A stretch of 64,000 bases of DNA. It comes from Tuctoria greenei (Eukaryota; Streptophyta; Magnoliopsida; Poales; Poaceae). Positions 19,839 to 31,687 of this stretch are shown piece by piece. The translations under genes and the position numbers were made by a program. The notes beneath the pieces are model-generated. The model worked only from the letters and a program-made list of their open reading frames with translations, did not search any database and was not told the DNA's origin. The stretch lies in contig JAYESD010000002.1 in NCBI GenBank assembly GCA_036927565.1, forward strand, positions 220,909,882 to 220,973,881, given 5' to 3'. Within the stretch, counting starts at the first letter, position 1. Every line of letters begins with the position of its first letter.

Positions 19839-22800
19839 ATGGAGTTGGGTCTTCGCTAGAGCCGACTGAAGACCATTGATGATTTGAAGAAGGTCCGAGC
19901 CCTCATGGGATGGTCCCCTGACTACTTCATCCTCTTGGTCCGCGCCGGCATGCTTCCGTTCGAGAAGGAATAATCCGGCGACATGGTGTACTTCTCCGCG
20001 TATGCCACGGTGGGGCTGATCCCACCATTCTCCTCTCTCTTCTAGATGCTGCTAGACTTCTATGGTCTGCAACTGTACCACCTTGGCCCCCACTCCACTC
20101 TCTTGGTGTCAATCTTTGTCCACTTCTGCGAGATGTGGGTGGGCATTCCCCCTGCATCGAGCTCTTCCGCACCTTCTTCACTATCCAAACTACGGGCAGG
20201 AGTGGCGAGTATCTTGGCTTCTACTATTTTGTGAAGTGCAAGAAGTGCCCGTACAAGTACTTTTGATCGTTCCCTTCTGGGAAGTGGGACGACTGGAAGA
20301 AGGATTGGATTGTCATCAGGGTGGAGGAGCACGAGAAGCTGGAGCTGGCAGAAGGCCTCCCCAACATCGACACTGCAGTTTGCAGTGAAGCTTCGGTGTT
20401 GTCGGACGCCTTCAACCCTGCTCTGACCAGGATTCGCCTGTGCGTGGAAGGAGGGGTGACTCCTTAGGAGGTGTTTTGCAGCTTCCTGACCAACAGGTGG
20501 TCTATGTTGAAGAGGAGGGAGAAACTTGCTTGGGCCCTCAATAGTACGCTGGACGACAACCGGATCGAGACCAGTTTGAAGTACAACATGGAGGGTGCAA
20601 CTTTGGAGTTCCACCTCAAGAAGTTCCAGCACGGCATCGACGTCGAGGATGATGACTTGGCTCTACCGGCAGCTTTTCTCCCTCTGAACATGGAGGCAGA
20701 GTTCAGCAAGGAGCTCTGGCGGACGATGTCGGTGCTTGACGACCTTAGTGTTGTTTAGAGGCGTTCGACCACCGGGTTGGCGATCACCGAAGCTCCTGAA
20801 GGCGGCTCCGTTCCCACCCCAAAGCCAAGAACCAAAGTCGTCGGCAAGGGCAAGGAATTGGCCAAGCCCTCGAGCCGTAAGAGGAAACATGCCAACAGAA
20901 GGTCCATCAGGCCTACTTCTTCCGCGGCGGCTCCTTCTTCCCAGAGGGGGAGGTCTACAACGGTGGCATCTACTCCAGCAGCGGCATCTTCCCAGGGTGC
21001 TAGCTCCGGCCATGTGACTCCAGTACCTGGGCCAGCTGAGGGCCCTGGGTCCGGAGGTTCTTCCCAGTCGAGGGGGGCCTCGACCAGGGCAACACCAATA
21101 GAAGCAGCAAGCTCTAAGGGACCCTCTAGGACTACCACGCCAGTGGCGGCTGGGGCCAGTCCGGAGCGTCCGGAGAAGAGGTTCCGTGCTAACTGGTGCG
21201 GAAGCCTTCCGAGTTAATTTTTGATTTTTTTACCTCAGTCAGTTGTTTTATTGTTAAATGTATTTTGAGTTTCTTCGTCCTTCATCCACAGCGTGCCTAA
21301 GAAAAGGGCTGAAGCTCTGGTCCCTGCAGCAGCGGTTGAGGCTGTGCTGGTTGAAGCTCCAGCCCCGATTCTAGCGCCGCCCCAAGAGGTGGCTGAGGCT
21401 GCGGCAGCCCCAGCGCTGGCTTTCGTGGTCTTCGACCTCGAATCATCCTGAGAAGCTCCTGTTTTAGTGCCGGACCATGGAAATGAAGATGTACCAGCGA
21501 TGCCAGCTCCAGATGTTGAAGCTTCGGGCTTGTTTGCTGAGATGTTGGATGCTCCGGCCATAGAGGAAGGTAGCTGCGATTCCAGCCCTATAGTCGGATG
21601 TTGTTGAAGCCCCAGCAGTCAAGCCGGTGGTTGATGAGGTCCTAGTAGTGGAGCCGAGTGTTGATGAAGCTCCGGCACTTGAGCCGGTTGTCGAGGAAGC
21701 ACTGGCGGTAGAGCCGGTTGCTGCAGAAGTTTCGGCTGTAGAGCCAGCCATTGACGAGGTTCTGGCGTCCAAGCCAGTTGTTGCAGAGGTGTCGGCGCCT
21801 GAGCCTATGGTGGTCAAAGCACCAGCGCCTGAGCCCATGACGGTCGAAGCGCCAGCACCTGAGCCAGTGGCGGAGGAGGCACCTGGGCTGGAGCCAGAAG
21901 TAGCTTCTGCTCTGACCGAACCTTCAACACCTGCTCCAGAAGTGGTGATCCCGGAGGTGCTCGCCGCCGAGCCAAGGTGCCAAGATGAAGCTGCTGGCCC
22001 CCCGCCTAAGGGGCCAGTAGTTGATGACCTAGCGGCGGGACCTTCAGAGTCAATTCCGGAGGTCGAAACTTCTAATACAAGTACTTCCTCTGCGGCGGCA
22101 GGCTATCCTAGAGGACGGCCCTAGTGCCGTGAAGATCAGGGGACCACTCTGGTAGAGTGGGACCTAATTTTTGTTACTGAAGATTCGCTGGAGCCAGCGG
22201 AGAGGACCCCGGCAGGTCTGGACCCGATCCCCCTATCGTTGCCTATTGACAACGCCTGCTCCAGTCTTCGCTAGGTCCAGCTGGCTTTCTACCACGACAG
22301 CAAGGCCCTCGAGGAGGAGCGCCAAACCCTTAGGAGGTGGCGCAATCGACTCCATTTTGAGACCAAGCTGGCGCAGTCGAAGCTGGCTGACGACAAGGAG
22401 TGGGTGCAAAGGGAGAAAGTCCGCCTGGAGTACTGGGGTAAGCTGTTGGATGAGAGGGAAAGCATGACGCGATCCCTTGACAACCAGTCCCGGGCCATCT
22501 ACGAGCAGGCCAAAGCTGTTAATAGAGCGGCGGATGACCGCCAGGAGAGGCTCGCCGCCATCCATGATAGTCTCGTCAAGCGCTGGGAGGCTCTCGAAGC
22601 GCGGGAGAGAAGGCTCGAAGATGAAGAGCAGAAATTCTTAGAGCTGCAGGACGACCTCGTGAAGAGGGAGGAAGAGCTTGTCCAAAAGACAGCTCAGGCT
22701 AACAAGAGCCTCGAAGAACGCACCAAGAAATTGGAGGAGCATTGCGAGGAGGAGGAGAAGAAGGCCTAGGAGCGATGGCAAGATCTCTACAAGCAAGAGA

Positions 22801-23383
22801 ATGCCATCGCCGCAAGGGAGAAGAAAGTGTGGGGCCTAGAGAAAGATCTGGTCAACCACCGGAATGAGATCCACCTCCGGGAGGAAGAGCTCAGCAAACT
22901 CAAAAGGCAGGTTGGTAAAAGATTCAGCAGAATGCCAGAGAGGTGGAGCGTCTTGCTCGGGAGAGCTCGGAGCTTGCAGCGGCCAAAACATCCTTGGCGG
23001 AGATGCGTAGCGCAAGGTTTTTGAAGTCCCAACAAGTTTGGGACTTCCTGGGCAAGGCCAACAACGCGCTGACGCCAATGGGCTTCAGTCCTGTGCGTAT
23101 GGATCATCCGAAGCTGGAGCTGGACCAGGCGTTGGAGGCACTGAGTTCAGCAGGCAACAAGATCACCAAGATGGGCGATGTCATCGCGGACCAGCTGGAA
23201 ACTAAGGGACAGTCCCTGGCGAAGAACGTCACAGAGTTCATGCTGACATGCTGCACCAGTCGGGACCCTCGATTCCCTCTAGACCTGGTGCTTGAAGGCC
23301 CCATCGAAGGAGAGGGTGAAGCTGCACGAGCAAGTGTGTCGGAAGTGGCCCAGAAGGCCGCCCAGTTCTTCTATAGGGTCTAG
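19839..23383 (+). pseudogene. Antisense gene of the Tat element (gypsy-type putative transposase, Transposase_28-like)
   Basis: On the strand opposite to gag-pol, an ATG at 19839 opens a long degraded frame. The N-terminal domain (FILLVRAGMLPFEKE, YATVGLIPPFSS, LYHLGPHSTLLVSIFVHFCE) is the domain annotated in grasses as putative gypsy-type transposon protein. It is followed by a Lys/Ser/Pro-rich region, a repeat region of alternating VEAPAPEP-like units (21600-21930), a coiled coil of about 200 residues (22400-22950) and a conserved tail ending VSEVAQKAAQFFYRV. At least six stops and several frameshifts are visible. A T-rich stretch at 21213-21291 has GT and pyrimidine-tract-plus-AG ends and may be an intron, although the frames do not join cleanly. 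Its role in the element is unknown. Confidence 0.8.
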
Positions 23384-23589
23384 GACCATCTCTCTATAGC
23401 TCCCGCTTGTATTCTCTCTTCTTCTTCTCCAATTTTGTAATCTCTTGTTTTTTATGAATTTCATTTTTTGTCTTCAACACCTTTGTCTCACTTGGCCCTC
23501 TGGTAGATGTACACAATTTGATTGTGAACAAGTACCAAGAGGGTGTAACAGTTGTTGAAGACTCGCGTGCTTCGAACTTATAGAATGTA

Positions 23590-23945
23590 GTTCCGAAGTC
23601 TTCGATAGTGTAGGCCCCCTAAGGTTGTTGGAGCTTAGTGGCTCCGGCATTGACCATCGTCAGAGCTTAGTAGCTCCGACAGAAGTCTCCATCAACGTGT
23701 AAAGCATCGATGGTCAGCCCTCTGGGGTGTCGGAGCTTGGTAGCTCTGGCAGTTACCTCTGTCAACACTGTGTATCAACGGCAGACTCCACTTTAGAGTC
23801 TTTCCACCATCTTCACGTTGACGGCATGCCCCCTAGCTTTATCGGAGCTGAGTAGCTCCAGCGATGCTCGATGTTAATGTTTGAACATCGACCACAAGCC
23901 GCCTAGAGGATGTCGGAGCTTTGGCAGCTCCGGCTTCATTCACCA
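23590..23945. repeat. Degenerate GGAGCT..AGCTCC hairpin repeats
   Basis: Five units of roughly 60-90 bp, each holding TCGGAGCTTNGTAGCTCCGGC, a short palindrome. They follow the antisense gene. The same AGCTCCGGC word is the core of the repeat array in the copia LTRs at 31786-32150 and 38985-39360. Confidence 0.6.
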
Positions 23946-24636
23946 TCATCATGAAATATTTATTTTTCCCTCACACTGAAGTCATGAAAAACAGTAAAAT
24001 ACGTTTCCTTTCTATAACTTCATTGCGGCTTATTATTCCCGAGAAAGTTTTAGGTCGAACACAATTCCAAATACAATCATGAGCGCCGTCTTGTTTCCTT
24101 CAGGTCCGATCATTTCTGGACTCGCCTTACTTCAGCCTGCTGGGGTATAGGTAGAGTGGCGTACTTAGGGTGCATGACCAGGCTAAGTCGGTAGCACACT
24201 CCGGACCTAGATTGGCTTGGCGGCATTCAGATGAATAAACCATCAACAATGCATACATGAACTGGTCGAGCTAAAGTTTCTTAAGAATTGCACAATTTTG
24301 TTATGGACAAGAAAGAGAAAAATAAAAAATATTGAGCCTGTACAAAGTAAATGCACGTGGAGTCTGTTTTCACATAATGATGTCTTTCATTATAGGTCCG
24401 GGGTACAAGGGAAACAAGTACACTCTTAGGGTACGGAACCAGGCTATCTGTGTTTCGTTTCTCGTTTGAACCAAGGTACCTAGATACCCTTTTAGTTCTG
24501 AGACTGTGACAAGTGTTGCATGGACGTTGCGGACCTAACATGGTAGGTCCGGCTGCCCTCTCGGAGGAGCTACCCGACTATGTACAATGACTCTACAACA
24601 TACATCACATGTAGTTACATACTCACCTTCGTGATA
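23946..24636. other. Non-coding spacer of the Tat element
   Basis: Lies between the tail of the antisense gene and the integrase end. It contains blocks such as GGTACGGAACCAGGCTA and GACCAGGCTAAGTCGG that recur in the second Tat element at 56800-57260. No ORF is supported. Confidence 0.5.
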
Positions 24637-26049
24637 TTAAGCGTAGAACTTACGGAGGTGCTCAATGTTCCAAGGATTAGGGAGAGGTGTCCCATCCTCG
24701 GTTGCCAAGCGAACGCATCCAGGACGGGATACTTTGATCACTCAGAAGGGTCCCTCCCAGCTAGGGGAGAGTTTGTTTAACCCTTGTCAAGATTGTATTT
24801 TCCGTAGCACCAGATCGCCTTCCTCGAGCTGGAGGTTATGAACATACCTTTGGTGATAGCACCGAAGAGCTTGGCGGTATCGGGCATTCCGAACAGCTGC
24901 TCGGCACCTTCCCTCTTCAAGGAGGTCAAGGTCTTCACGCCGGAGCTGGTCCTGCGTGGCTTCGTCGAAGGTCCGGACTCGGAGCGACACCAAGGTGATT
25001 TCCGGAGGAAGGATTGCTTCAGCTCCGTACACTAGGAAGAAGGGTGTCTCTCCAGTTGACCAGTTTGGAGTTGTCCTGTTGGCCCATAGAGTGGGCAGAA
25101 GCTCTTCGATCCAGTTGGCTCCATGTTTTTTCAGGCGCTCATATGTGCGCATCTTGAGTCCTTTCAGGATTTCTGCATTTGCTCTCTCGGCCTATCCATT
25201 GCTTGCCGGGTGAGCTACGGAGCTGTAGCTGACTTGGATGCCGAGGTCTTCACAGTATCCTTGAAAAGCAGAGCTTGTGAATTGAGTCCCATTATCTGTT
25301 ATGATTTTGTTCAGGACTCCAAATCTGCATATGATGTACTGCAAGAAGTTGATAGCTGATTGCTTGTTTATTATCACAACTGGAGTTGCTTCCGTCCATT
25401 TGGTGAACTTGTCAATGGCAACATACAAGAACTTGTAACCTCCGACGGCTCTTGGGAAAGGTCCCAAGATGTCTATCCCCCACACAGCGAAAGGCCATGT
25501 AGGAGGTATCATTTGTAGAGGCTGAGCTGGTGTGTGAATTTTCTTTACCTTGAACTGGCATGCTTCGCATTTCTTCACCAGCTCAGTTGCATCCTGGAGC
25601 GTTGTAGGACAGTAGAAACCATGTCAAAAGGCTTTACCGACCAGCGTGCGGGAAGACGTACGGTTCCCACACCAGCCTCCATGGATTTCTGCGAGGAGCT
25701 TGCAACCTTCTTCCCTTGTGATGCAGCGCATTAGGATGCCGTTGGCACCGCGCCAGTAGAGATCCCCTTCTACTAGCATGTATCTTTTAGCCAATCTGAC
25801 TATCCGGTCAGGGGATACATCATCGTCAGGAAGGATATTGTCTTTCAAGTAGTTCCAGATCTCCGAGATCCATGCATCGGAGCTAGATTGAGCATTTGTG
25901 TCTTGCGTGCTAGGTTGCTCGGAGCTTCCGGCAGCACCTACGACCCTAGATGGCTGCCATGGTAACAGGGCCATCGGGACCGCCAGCTTCGGGATGCTGG
26001 TCTCGCCCCCTTCGCTCAGTTCGGCAGGATGAGCTATGGGTTTTGACAA
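24637..26049 (-). pseudogene. Tat integrase (degraded)
   Basis: The segment covers the zinc-binding region (EIHGGWCGNRTSSRTL, KKCEACQ), the core and the C-terminal tail ending NIEHLRKFYA with a stop at 24637-24639. In the core all three catalytic residues are present: Asp in WGIDILGPFP, Asp in ITDNGTQF and Glu in AERANAE. A TAG at about 25189-25191 stands just before AERA where Gln is expected. The second zinc His appears to be Arg. Another stop follows VGKAF near 25622. The C-terminus has no chromodomain, as usual in Tat. Confidence 0.9.
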
Positions 26050-26780
26050 CCTCCGGACGAAGGTTCCGTCAGGAGCCAGAGCTCCTGATAACGCTTTTGT
26101 CGAGAGTTCGTCAGCCTCAGCATTATGGATACGCTGGACATGGTGGAGATCCAGGACTTCGAAGTCCTTCTGAAGCCTCTGGACTTTAAGGAGATAGCAG
26201 CTAGTTGAGGATTGTTACAGGAGCATTCACCCTTCACCTATTTAATGGTGAGCTGCGAATCTCCCTTGACCAACAGCTGCTTGACACCATATGATAGTGC
26301 CACCTTTAGTCCGTAAATGAGTGCTTCATAATCCGCCATGTTGTTTGTCGCCTTGATGTCAAGGTGGACCATGTATTTTACCATCTCCCCGGTTGGAGCG
26401 AGGAGAAGGACTCCAGCTCCGCCCCCCTGCTTTTGCATAGAGCCATCAAAGTAGAGGGTCCAGTGAGGCTCGGTGAAGACTGTAGCCTTGAGTTCCAGCT
26501 TCTGCTCACTAGAGCCCCCAGGGTTTGATGGAGAGGGGGTCCATTCCGCCACGAAATCTGCCAATGCTTGACTCTGGATCGCTTGTCTTGGGACGAATTC
26601 AAGATCGAATTCGGCCAATTCCGCTGCCCACTTTGCAATGTTCCCAATAAAGTTGGGATTATGCAAGATCGCACACAGTGGATAAGAGGTCACCACTGAG
26701 ATCTTGTGAGCTTGGAAGTATTGGTGAAGCTTCCTGGGGGCAATGAGAACTGCGTAGAGCAGCTTGTGTACCTCTAGGTA
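26034..26780 (-). pseudogene. Second (plant-type) RNase H of the Tat element
   Basis: The acidic residues are recognisable: FDGS, ADYEALIYGLKVAL, VKGDSQL and, in another frame, HNAEADELSTKAL. The GAGVLLLAPTGE block is typical. This domain, additional to the one fused to RT, is a hallmark of Tat elements and is thought to degrade the RNA strand of the cDNA hybrid. A stop at 26238 and a frame change interrupt it. Confidence 0.85.
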
Positions 26781-28137
26781 TCGAGTCTTGGCATCATGTA
26801 GTACTTCGCTGTTGAAGTACACTGGGCGCTGGACTGTCCGGACCCTCTCGAAGGGGTTCGGAGCTTCCTCCACATCGATTCGGACCCTCCTGGAGGGGTC
26901 CGGACCTTCTTCGGGGAACTCCGGGTCCTTCCTGGAGGAACCCAGAGCTTCTATTGGAGCGACCCAGACCCTACCGGAGGGATCCAAATCTTCTGGAATA
27001 ACTCCCTGTAGATCCAAGTCTGGGGACTGGGACCCAGACTCACCTTCAGGAACCTCTGGACCCTCCTGGAGGGGTCTGGATTCCTGAGCTTGGGATGGTT
27101 CTGGTCTCTCCGCAACCAAGACCATGCTGACAACCTCGTCGATTGCTGAAATGTAAAGCAGTAAGGGCTCACCAGGGTTTGGAGCTACCAAGGTTGGTAG
27201 AGTGGTGAGGAGCTGCTTTAGCTCCTGGAACGCCTTTTCTGCTTCTTTATACCATTGGAATGGTCTGGACTTCCTCAATAGCTTGAAGAAGGGTAGCACC
27301 TGTTACGCCAGTCTTGAGATGAACCGGCTGAGGGCGGCTAGACATCTAGTCAGTTTCTGGATGTCCTTGATGTGGGCTGGTGGCCGCATATCCTCAATGG
27401 CTTTAATCATCGCCGGATTTGCCTCTATGCCCCGGTGGTTTACGAGGAAACAAATAAGCTTTCCGGAGGTAACCCCAAAGACGCACTTGTCTGGGTTCAG
27501 CTTCAGGCGATTGACCCGCAGCTTGTCGAAGACAGCTTGCAAGGTGTCAAGGAGTGACTCCTTATCCTTGATCTTGATGACGATGTCATCAACATGCACT
27601 TCCACTACGTCTCTGATGAGCTCTCCAAAGGTTTTGTACATAGCTCGTACAAATGTTGAAGCTGCATTCTTGAGACCAAGTGGCATGGCAGTATAGCAGT
27701 ACAATCCATCTACTGTGATAAAAGAAGTATGTTCTTCATCTTCCCTAGAGATTCTAATTTGATGGTACCTAGAATATGCATCTAGGAAACACAGCAATTC
27801 ACACCCGGAGGTGGAATCCACTATCTGATCTATTCTATGTAGTTGGAATGGATATTTTGGGCATCCTTATTCAATGTTGTGTAGTCGATACACATCCGAA
27901 GCTTCCCGCCAGCCTTGGGTACAACGACTGGGTTCGCCAGCCATTTTGGATGAAGACTTCTCGGATGAATCCAGCTTCGAGCAACATCTTCACTTCTTGT
28001 CGTACGAAGTTATGTCGCTCTACTGATTGCTTCTGAGGCTTCTGGTGCACAGGCCGAGCATCAGGATAGATCTTCAGATTATGCTCGGTCACTTCCCTAG
28101 GGATCCCAGGCATCTGTGACGGTTGCCAGGCAAACAC
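26781..28137 (-). pseudogene. Tat reverse transcriptase and first RNase H (degraded)
   Basis: RT motifs: HNLKIYPDARPVHQKPQ near the start, FLDAYSRYHQI with the first Asp, MPLGLKNAASTF, and VEVHVDDIVIK with the catalytic DD (Y replaced by H). Stops and a frame break occur near 27822-27870, and a TAA at 27303-27305 separates RT from the RNase H region (YISAIDEVVSMVLV). Between this motif and RPVYFNSEVLHD a Pro/Glu/Ser/Arg-rich insertion of about 92 residues is encoded (26832-27107). Confidence 0.9.
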
Positions 28138-28144
28138 GTCAACG

Positions 28145-28972
28145 TTAGCCCGGAGGAAAGTGATGAGCGCGAGTTCCTATTTGCCATTCAGACCTCCCGA
28201 TATACGGGTGGTCTGAGCGGCATCGAAACCGATTTGGACAACTTTGATGGGGATGTCGGTGTCGCCGCATGGTTGCATGCGAGGTGCGGAGGTTGAGCCT
28301 CGCTGACAAATGCTCGGGGGTTTCGGAGCTTGTTCCTGCCTGGATTCTTCCTCCTGCGCTGTAGCAAGCGCATGAAGTTCTTCCAGAGCAGTCAACTCCG
28401 GCAGTGCTGTCTCCACGTATCCGAAGAACACCAGCTAGTGTTGGCATCTTCAACACTAGGTAGCCAAAATGAGCAGCAGCCATGAACTTGTACAAGGCAG
28501 GCCTGCCCAAAATGGCGTTGAAAGGTAAGTTGATCTGAGCGACGTTAATGATCAACTTTTCAGTGCAATAATTCTTCCAAGTCCGTAAGGTCATGGGGAG
28601 AGTAATGGCACGGAGTGGGGTTATGGCCCCCGGACCTACTCCGGAGAAAGGTCGCGAGGGGCGAAGGTCCGAAGGTTGGAGCTGAAACTTGACGAAAGCT
28701 ATAAAGCTTATGAGGTTCAGCCCCGAACCTCCGTCCACCATTACATGGTGGAGTTGAATGTTATTGATGGTAGGTGATACCATCAAAGGTAGCTGACTAG
28801 CTCCGATCATGTTCTGAGGGCAGTCTGAAGCATCAAAAGTGATGGTGGTGTCCATCCACTTTCGATGAGGCTCCGCCCTGGCTGTAGGAGCTACTAAGGC
28901 CATGTCTCGCCACATGGTATTGAGGACACGGCGGGAGGTGATGTCCCACGAACCACAAAGGATGGTGTTCAT
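28145..28972 (-). pseudogene. Tat protease region (degraded)
   Basis: Contains the active-site-like block HHVMVDGGSGLNLISF and the downstream LPFNAILGRPALYKFMAAAH that marks Tat protease domains. A frame change near 28435 splits the end of the domain from the linker (ELTALEELHALATAQEEE). The retroviral-type aspartic protease processes gag-pol in the family. Confidence 0.85.
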
Positions 28973-29062
28973 GGTCTTCCGACGCTCATTGTCGGAGACA
29001 TCGGAGTCGTCATCGACGGAGGTGTAAACAACCTTCAGGACTTTTTTTAGGGTCCTGAAAGC

Positions 29063-30594
29063 CTAACTCCTCTTTAGTTGGAGCTTCATCGACTTTCTCT
29101 TTTCCTTCCCTCTGACGGAAAGGAACTTCTTCTCACGCTTGTTGTAGCGCTCGACAAGGTTTTGGACCTCCTGGTAGTCTTCCAAGTTGTGGTTGTTTGT
29201 CTTGTGAATAGGACACCACACTTTGGAGTATCCACCGTCTTCAGAGGATGGCCGAGGTCGTTTCTCAGGGCGTGGCCCCCGGCCACCCGAAGCTGCAGCA
29301 ACTGCAGCAGTAGATGTGCCGGCCGACGGCTTCTTCTTGCAGTTGGACTTTTTCTTCTTTTTGCCACTCCCGAAGGTAGTGGCTTCGCCTTTGGAGGATT
29401 TTTTACCATCCTCCGGAGGTGGTTTGGAGTGCATTTCACGTCCCTCCGCAGCTTTGGCTCACTTGTCAACCAAGCTGAAGAGCTCCGTGACGCTGGTGAT
29501 CTCCTTGATCGCCAGCTTCTCCAACATCTTCTTATCTCGTATGCCCTGTCTAAATGCCACGATAACAGAGGCACTGGAGATAGAAGGAATAGTGTTTTGT
29601 ACCTGGGAGAACCTCTGGATGAATGAGCGCAGGGATTCTCCCCCCTTCTGCACGACTGCAAAAAGGTCCAGTTCGGTGCCTGGTCGGGTGTATGAACTCC
29701 TAAAATTGGTAGTGAACTATTGGCACAATTCCTCTTAACTATTGATGGAGTTGTGAGGAAGGCTCATGAACCAGGACCTGGCGGTCCCAGTCAAGGCCAC
29801 TGGGAAGTAGTTGGCCATTACGGCCTCATTACCTTCGGCCGCAAGGATTGCAGTGGAGTAAATCTGGAGAAACTCAACGGGATTAACAGTCCCATTGAAT
29901 TTCTCCGGCAGATGAGGCTGGAACTTTTGTGGCCATCTGACCATGCGTAGGTGCATGGCCAGGGCAGAACAACCTCCTTCTACTTCCTCGGGAGCAGGAC
30001 TGTCTCGAGCCTCTCGCCTTTCGCGAGCAAGCTCGATATGGACGCGACCATCCTGTTGACGGTAACGGCAATCAAGCTCTGCCCGGAGGTCATGAGTTGA
30101 AAGCCTGGTTACCGTATGAGTGTGTCGCGCCCCGGAAGGTAGCGACGTAACTTGCTGTGATGCATCATGCCTCTATTCTGGGAAGCATGCGGACCAAGTC
30201 TGCCCGACATGGTCCAGCGCTGCGATGGGGCCTGCCCCAATGGGGGAGGACCTTGGTTGCTGATGCGGTCGGCTACTGCTGCAACCAGATGTTCCACATT
30301 AGCCCTCCACTACTCCATTGCACCCTGGGATGCTCCTGGAGGTGGTGGACGTTGGAGGAGAGCACGAGCTGCATGAAGCGCATGTTCAGGGTTGTTGTTA
30401 TTCGCCGATGCGGTGACCGACGCCGATGCACCGTCACGCTGCCCATCTTGACGTGATGGTGCAGGCGGTGGCGGTGGAGGCATGACTCCTGCTGGAGCCG
30501 TCGCACCTACTGGTTGCTGCATGTTGGAGGGATTGCCCCTAGAAGGTTTAACAGCAGGATTGTCGTTGGATGATCCAGCAGCTGAGTTCACCAT
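29063..30594 (-). pseudogene. Tat gag (degraded)
   Basis: An ATG at 30594, about 20 bp inside the primer site, starts a Pro/Gly/Asn-rich N-terminus. The core is at 29956-29735 (KFNGTVNPVEFLQIYSTAI, ANYFPVALTGTARSWF) and 29653-29459 (SLRSFIQRFSQVQNTIP, RQGIRDKKML). The C-terminal part holds Lys-rich runs and a Cys/His segment (CPIHKTNNHNLEDYQEV). The pieces lie in different frames separated by stops. Confidence 0.88.
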
Positions 30595-30612
30595 ACATGA
30601 AAACTCAGGCTC

Positions 30613-30630
30613 CCCCTACTTGGCGGGCCA
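30613..30630 (-). other. Primer-binding site (tRNA-Arg type)
   Basis: The plus strand CCCCTACTTGGCGGGCCA resembles the 3' end of plant tRNA-Arg(CCU) with two changes, 2 nt from the LTR edge. The equivalent site in the second Tat element at 60037-60054 is CCCCTACCTGGTGTGCCA. Confidence 0.6.
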
Positions 30631-30632
30631 AC

Positions 30633-31510
30633 TGTCGGGGTTTGGATCCGGCGGATCTCCCGACACTACCTTTGGTAGATTGAGGAGTTGTAGTTCGGTA
30701 ATGGGCGCGCAGAGATTCAAGAAGGTGAAGAACAAGTGGACATGGAGTTTTACGTGGTTCGGGCCGCCGGAGCGTAATACCCTACTCCACGGGGTGTGTT
30801 GGTGTTGCATTAAGCGTGTGAGTCTAGAAGAAGCTCCAGAAGAAGAGGCTCGTCTAGCTTAGGGAGTTCAGTAGTGGTCTCGAACCATCTCTTCTGTATC
30901 GTCGACCAGTCCTTTTATAGTACAAGGACTGGTCGTTACACCGTTAGCCTGGCCCGACATGTGGCCCTGGCGGTTACACATGCTTGATACACAATTAATG
31001 AGGTTAATTACCCTTAATATCCTGGTAATCGGCCTTGAAAGTGCCATTACCAGTATTAAGGGCCATCCGATCGTGTGTCATTAATATGGCATTAATGACA
31101 CTTAATTGGGTCTTGAAGTCTTTGATTGCTCCTTGAGGGTCCGGAGCTGTTGGGGGGTCCACGAGTCTGATTGTTGAAGGTCCGGCGGTTCAGCCACGTG
31201 GCAGCTCTAGAGCTTACCGTCGTGGATGGGTAGGTCCGGTGCTGTTTGGACATGTGTCGGCACCGGAGCTTCCCTCTGTCTGGGGTTAGGTCCGGGGATG
31301 CCATACTGGTGTCTAGCCGGAGCTTTCCCATGTGTGGATGATAGCTCTGGTCTTATGATACACGTGGCGGCCCTGGGACTAACCATGTCAGGGAGGCAGG
31401 TCTAGTTACACCTGACATGTGGGGCCTTCAAAGGTCTTCAAATCTGATAGATGGAGTTTCCTTGTGATCTTTGCAATCCCAAGGGGTATCCGGTACATAG
31501 GGTACCGACA
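30633..31510 (-). repeat. 5' LTR of the Tat element
   Basis: Begins TGTCGGGG and ends CCGACA, a short inverted terminal repeat. A minus-strand TATA box CTATAAAAGG lies at 30911-30920. Adjacent on one side is the tRNA-Arg primer site, on the other the GGTTT target duplication. Confidence 0.93.
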
Positions 31511-31687
31511 GGTTTAGTTTTGGTTTCACACTACACTAGCTAGCCTATATAAAGTGTATCTGTGTTCCCTGATGAATACACAACAAAACTCTCCATACAG
31601 AGTGAAACTTGCATGCCGCTTTCTTCTGCCGAAGGTTCAAAGGAAACTACTAGTACAAGGATGCCTCTTACTCCATCTCTAGGTTTC
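31511..31687. other. Remnant of the DNA element hit by both retrotransposons
   Basis: The 172 bp between the Tat and copia elements. Its end (ACTCCATCTCTAGGTTTC) matches in inverted orientation GAAACCTAGATGGAGT at 41320-41335, so it is the outer part of the inverted-repeat element that continues at 40750. A TATATAAAG near 31552 is seen but no gene. Confidence 0.6.

Larger units (their letters stand above)
18414..31510 (-). mobile_element. Tat-lineage Ty3 retrotransposon, complete with TSD
   Basis: Two direct LTRs (18414-19302 and 30633-31510) enclose gag, protease, RT, two RNase H domains and integrase on the minus strand, plus a long gene on the plus strand. The target duplication GGTTT is perfect (18409-18413 and 31511-31515). 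The second, plant-type RNase H after the first one marks the Tat lineage (RIRE2/Grande/Cinful relatives). Many stops and frameshifts make it non-functional. The LTR copies differ by scattered substitutions and a poly-G expansion at 18929-18950. Confidence 0.93.

Noticed and set aside
20060..22565. Minus-strand frames of 110-190 codons opposite the antisense gene
   Set aside because: The plus-strand frame carries the conserved domain and coiled coil; the minus frames are low-complexity shadows.
29078..29738. Long plus-strand frames over the Tat gag
   Set aside because: They are shadows of the gag coding sequence on the minus strand and show no recognisable domain.
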